Below, piece by piece: positions 61,118 through 64,000 of a DNA stretch of 64,000 bases. This stretch comes from Gemmatimonadota bacterium (GTDB taxonomy: Bacteria; Gemmatimonadota; Gemmatimonadetes; Longimicrobiales; Gaopeijiaceae): the NCBI GenBank assembly GCA_009692205.1, contig SHZR01000003.1:89719-153718 (forward strand). The letters run 5' to 3'. Each line of letters starts with the position of its first letter. The stretch's first letter is position 1. The notes beneath the pieces are model-generated. The model was not told the origin of the DNA. It ran no database searches and was given only the letters and a program-made list of their open reading frames with translations. A program made the translations under genes and the position numbers.

Positions 61118-63838
61118 TCAGAGACCGAGCTGGAGGGTGTGTGAGTACTTCACCAGGATCGTCCGCGCCGTGCTCAGCGGACGCGCGGGACTGAAGGACA
61201 TTCGGTCCGTCACGAGATCTTCGTTCCACACGATGTAGAAATCGTTGCCTTCCCGCGGATTGTAGCGTATGCGCAGATTCGCGATGACGGCATTGTCCGT
61301 GCTGCTATACTGGACGAAGCCGACCGCGGACGTCGCCGTGGAGAGCATGACCTGCGCCCGGACGCGTGCCACATGCGCGGTGAACCCCTGGTCTCGCTCC
61401 GCGAACCGGACACGATCGATCCGGTAGTTCGCCGAGAGGTTCAGGTGCGCGGACGGATCCCAGACCGGTCCCAGGCTCAGCGACGTGCGGGTGCCGTCGA
61501 AGAACTGGCCCGCCTCTAGGGTCGCCTGCGTTCGAAACCGATCGCCCTGCGGAGCCGAATACTGGGCCCGACCGGCGATATAGTCGTAGGTGCCGGCCGG
61601 CACCGAGGTGGCCTCGGGCAACGAGAACGACGACTGCAAGCTCTCGTGGCTGAAGGGAGCGGACAGCGTGAGCTGGTGCTGGCCCCAGGTCTGGAGGACG
61701 ACGGTCGGCTCCACGTCGACGGTCTCGACGACCCCGTCCTCGTTCCGGCGATAGACGCCACCGGAGAGGTTCACGGTCGTCGTGTACAGTGCTGATCCTG
61801 GTTCCCCCCGCCAACCGAAGCCCACGTTGGCCAGCCCCTTCGTGTAGTCCGTTTGGCGCAGGAAACCCATCCCGGGGTCGAAGCTCCATCCCGTGCGCGA
61901 GAGATCGAGCGCGTACGTGAGGCCGTCCTGGCCCCGGCGCTCCCAGTTGAGCCGGGCCACGCCACGGTCCAGGGCATCCATCGACCCGCCGGGGGGAGGG
62001 GTCTCCTGGTCGTCGAAGCTCTGCGCCCAGTTGAGCACGAGGTAGTCGGCGCGCCCGAGACGGAAGATGCCATCGACTCCGTAGACCAGGTTTCGGCGGC
62101 CACCCGAACCCAGCCGGCTCGTGAACATCCCCCCGACATAGGAGTTCGGGTTCAGCACGCGGCGCCTCAGGCGTGCGACTCCGAGGTTCTCCGACGGCAG
62201 CGCGTCGGACTCGGCCGTCTGGAGGTTGAGGAGTCCGACGTCCCATTCGCCGATCCGCCCCACGAGACGGCCACCGCCATAGATGCGTACGGGCTGGCCG
62301 CCCGCGAGTCCCACGGTGCGGGAGTGGAAGAGCCGATCCTGTCCACCCAGGCCGACCTCGAAGTTCGCCGCTCGCTCCTGAAAGAAGCGACGCTTCTCCG
62401 GGAAGAAGAGGGAGAAGCGCGTCAGGTTCACCTGCTGGTCGTCCGCTTCGACTTGCGCGAAGTCGGTGTTCGCCGTGAGGTCCAACGTGAGGTTCGACGT
62501 GAGGCCCATGCGAACGTCGAGCCCTCCCTCGTGGACGTAATCCGTGGTCCGCTTGTATGCGCCGGCGGTTTGATTCAGAGCATGGGTGTAACCCGTGCCG
62601 CCGAGCGCGTACGGCGTGATGTACGTCGGCGTGCCCTGAGGGCGGATGCCCTCGAACACGATCTTCTGCATGAGGGACGGCATGGTGTACGCGAACTGGC
62701 CCTGGTCGGGGGGGATCGCGGGGTAGACGTGCCGCTCGCTCTTGCGCGAGATGCTGCGGAGTGCGGAAATGCCCATCACCACGCGGCCGTCGATGGACTG
62801 GAAGAGGAGGCTCGCGAAGGGGATCCGGATCTCGGTGTACCAGCCCTCCTCGTCTCTCGACACCGCCACGTCCCAGAAGGCGTTCCAGCTGTTGTCGCTC
62901 TGCTGGCCGTCGTTGAAGCGCTGGGAGTCGCTGCGGTTGCCGAGCGGTCCGGTCTTGAACTGCAGAGCGTTCTCGTCGTCGTTCAGCGTGTCGAGATAGA
63001 CGGAGCAGAAGTCGCTGTGGAATCCCGTCTCGTCGCGCTCGTAGGTGTACGCGAGAATGCCATCGACGTCCGAGTCGTAGGCTTTGCAGGCGAAGTAGAA
63101 GTACTCGGAGTCGTATGCCATCCGAAATTCGGTGCGCTCCGAGAGCGGGGCGCGGAATGTCGGGAAGTGCATGACCACGGGCAGGGGCTCGATCGCCTCC
63201 CACGCGGGGTCGTCCAGTCGGCCGTCGAACGTGAACGCACCCTCGATCCTGGGGACGACGAAGGCATCGCCGCGAGGAAGGGGCGGAGGAATGGGCGATG
63301 GGGCCGTCGCGGGCGCCGGAACGGCTGCAGAAGGAACGGCTTCCGGGCTGGGCGTGCGTGCGGGGACGTCCAAGGGAGGGGGAGCGGCGACCGGATCGGC
63401 CGGTCCGACGGTCTGGTCGAGGGGTGACAGCTCCTGCTGCGCGATCTTCCAGGTCCCCTGGCTCCGTACGCGTGTCTCCGAGTAGCGGAGCGGCCCCTCC
63501 AGAATGGCGCCGCCCGGGAGTCGAAGGGTGCCCCCCACCAGGACGACCGTCACTGCGGTCGTGCCGAGCACACGGCTGTCGATCTCCTGGGACGTCCAGT
63601 CGACCCCGCGTACCATCTGCAGCCACTCGTCGACGTCGACCTCGAGCAGGCCGCCGTACTCCAGAAAGATCCGGGCGCCACTCGCGTACTCGGCGCGTAC
63701 CGCGGCCACGTCTCCGGCGCTCAACGCCGCGAAGGTCCGCCGCACCGCCTCCGAGGCCCCGGTGGTTTGCCCGAGGCCCGGCGCCGGCACCGCCGCAGCG
63801 GCGGCGAGGCACAGCAGCATCCTGATGGTGGGTCGCAT
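61118..63838 (-). CDS. DUF5916 outer-membrane protein with extra N-terminal SnoaL-like domain (3)
   Basis: The 906-residue protein adds two parts to the DUF5916 plan: a signal and a SnoaL/DUF4440-like domain (about 28-135; VRRTFAALSAGDVAAVRAEY, GTWKIAQQELSP), then a Pro/Ala linker (about 140-190). A CBM9-like domain (about 195-380; FDGRLDDPAWEAIEPL, FYFACKAYDSD) and DUF5916 (NTDFAQVEADDQQVNLTRF, FFPEKRRFFQERA) follow. The terminus LVKYSHTLQLGL is barrel-like. SnoaL-like folds bind small hydrophobic ligands or have isomerase roles, so this protein may combine ligand capture with an outer-membrane pore; that is inference. The ATG at 63838 has GCGAGG upstream. It is minus strand, upstream of quinoprotein F by 133 bases. 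Confidence 0.88.
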   Translation of the reverse strand: MRPTIRMLLCLAAAAAVPAPGLGQTTGASEAVRRTFAALSAGDVAAVRAEYASGARIFLEYGGLLEVDVDEWLQMVRGVDWTSQEIDSRVLGTTAVTVVLVGGTLRLPGGAILEGPLRYSETRVRSQGTWKIAQQELSPLDQTVGPADPVAAPPPLDVPARTPSPEAVPSAAVPAPATAPSPIPPPLPRGDAFVVPRIEGAFTFDGRLDDPAWEAIEPLPVVMHFPTFRAPLSERTEFRMAYDSEYFYFACKAYDSDVDGILAYTYERDETGFHSDFCSVYLDTLNDDENALQFKTGPLGNRSDSQRFNDGQQSDNSWNAFWDVAVSRDEEGWYTEIRIPFASLLFQSIDGRVVMGISALRSISRKSERHVYPAIPPDQGQFAYTMPSLMQKIVFEGIRPQGTPTYITPYALGGTGYTHALNQTAGAYKRTTDYVHEGGLDVRMGLTSNLTLDLTANTDFAQVEADDQQVNLTRFSLFFPEKRRFFQERAANFEVGLGGQDRLFHSRTVGLAGGQPVRIYGGGRLVGRIGEWDVGLLNLQTAESDALPSENLGVARLRRRVLNPNSYVGGMFTSRLGSGGRRNLVYGVDGIFRLGRADYLVLNWAQSFDDQETPPPGGSMDALDRGVARLNWERRGQDGLTYALDLSRTGWSFDPGMGFLRQTDYTKGLANVGFGWRGEPGSALYTTTVNLSGGVYRRNEDGVVETVDVEPTVVLQTWGQHQLTLSAPFSHESLQSSFSLPEATSVPAGTYDYIAGRAQYSAPQGDRFRTQATLEAGQFFDGTRTSLSLGPVWDPSAHLNLSANYRIDRVRFAERDQGFTAHVARVRAQVMLSTATSAVGFVQYSSTDNAVIANLRIRYNPREGNDFYIVWNEDLVTDRMSFSPARPLSTARTILVKYSHTLQLGL

Positions 63839-63891
63839 GGCCTCGCTCGGTGAGCTAGGATCAAAGGGTGTGTAAAAAGAGAGGCGACGTA

Positions 63892-63944
63892 CCTTTCCGC
63901 TGACAATTAACCAGCGACCACCGGGTTCGAGCCCGGGGGAAAGG
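63892..63944 (+). other. tRNA-like three-way fold without D-arm
   Basis: CCTTTCC (63892-63898) can pair with GGAAAGG (63938-63944). Inside are CGCTG/CAGCG (63898-63902 with 63912-63916) and CCGGG-TTCGAG-CCCGG (63921-63936), the latter like a T-arm with a six-base loop. A D-arm is missing and no CCA follows, so it is not an ordinary tRNA. It could be a regulatory RNA, a tRNA relic or chance. Confidence 0.3.
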
Positions 63945-63955
63945 AACGCCGCCTC

Positions 63956-64000
63956 ATGGGGAAGGATACCGCGGGATCCGAGAGTTCGTCCACCACGACG
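63956..64000 (+). CDS. Possible start of a gene running off the right edge
   Basis: An ATG at 63956 with AAAGGAA nine bases upstream opens a plus-strand frame that stays open to the window end (MGKDTAGSESSSTTT). Fifteen codons are too few to name a product. Confidence 0.3.
   Translation, partial: MGKDTAGSESSSTTT

Noticed and set aside
61853..63427. 524-codon plus-strand frame
   Set aside because: It is antisense to the third DUF5916 gene; low-complexity Arg/Val/Glu composition.
63892..63944. Ordinary tRNA gene
   Set aside because: There is no D-arm, the T-loop has six bases, the anticodon-like loop has nine, and no CCA follows.

Overview
This 64 kb window is a GC-rich bacterial chromosome segment. 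It lacks tRNA or rRNA genes, phage genes, insertion sequences and CRISPR arrays, and gaps between genes are short (none above about 250 bases). The gene content points to a didermic, respiring bacterium with a very large secretome: outer-membrane DUF5916 proteins, PQQ quinoproteins, NHL/six-bladed propeller lipoproteins and many Tat signals. This combination is typical of Gemmatimonadota and some Acidobacteriota. I favour Gemmatimonadota, but this is inference from gene families, not from a marker gene.

Layout. 1-7.6 kb (minus strand): a 3'-truncated recQ, fdhE, an orphan CheY-like receiver and a membrane-bound formate dehydrogenase operon fdhA-fdhB-fdhI. The catalytic subunit is one 996-residue selenoprotein, with in-frame TGA as Sec196. 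7.7-17 kb: an acyltransferase-3/SGNH protein, a seven-bladed propeller lipoprotein, an outer-membrane-like protein, quinoprotein A, an exported VOC protein, an M1 peptidase and a decayed toxin-antitoxin pair. 17-34.5 kb: two DUF5916 proteins, an M28 peptidase, quinoprotein B overlapping an NHL lipoprotein gene, an MFS exporter coupled to an amidohydrolase, a Tat-tagged NADP/F420-reductase-like protein, two coupled NHL genes, a CHRD protein and a cupredoxin lipoprotein.

34.5-46 kb: a second VOC protein, a Tat lipoprotein resembling phosphonoacetate hydrolase, a PhoD-type phosphatase, quinoprotein C fused to cytochrome c, a separate cytochrome c lipoprotein, a divergent octaheme cytochrome, and an unusual three-gene cluster in which a LeuC-type hydro-lyase carries a Tat signal and is followed by two different LeuD-like subunits. 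46-64 kb: quinoprotein D, another NHL protein, a copper monooxygenase-like protein with a cytochrome c motif and its companion, a further NHL lipoprotein, an RnfD/NqrB-like membrane protein fused to Sel1-like repeats with a coupled SUMF1-type protein, tandem quinoproteins E and F, and a DUF5916 protein with an extra N-terminal SnoaL-like domain. A possible new gene starts at the right edge.

How it fits together (inference). Six quinoproteins, several c-type cytochromes and the formate dehydrogenase would feed electrons from periplasmic oxidations into the respiratory chain. NHL propellers, DUF5916 barrels, peptidases, phosphatases and the Tat-tagged hydro-lyase would handle substrates outside the cytoplasm. 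The most unusual item is the Tat-targeted LeuCD-like set at 42.9-45.8 kb: LeuC-family enzymes are normally cytoplasmic.
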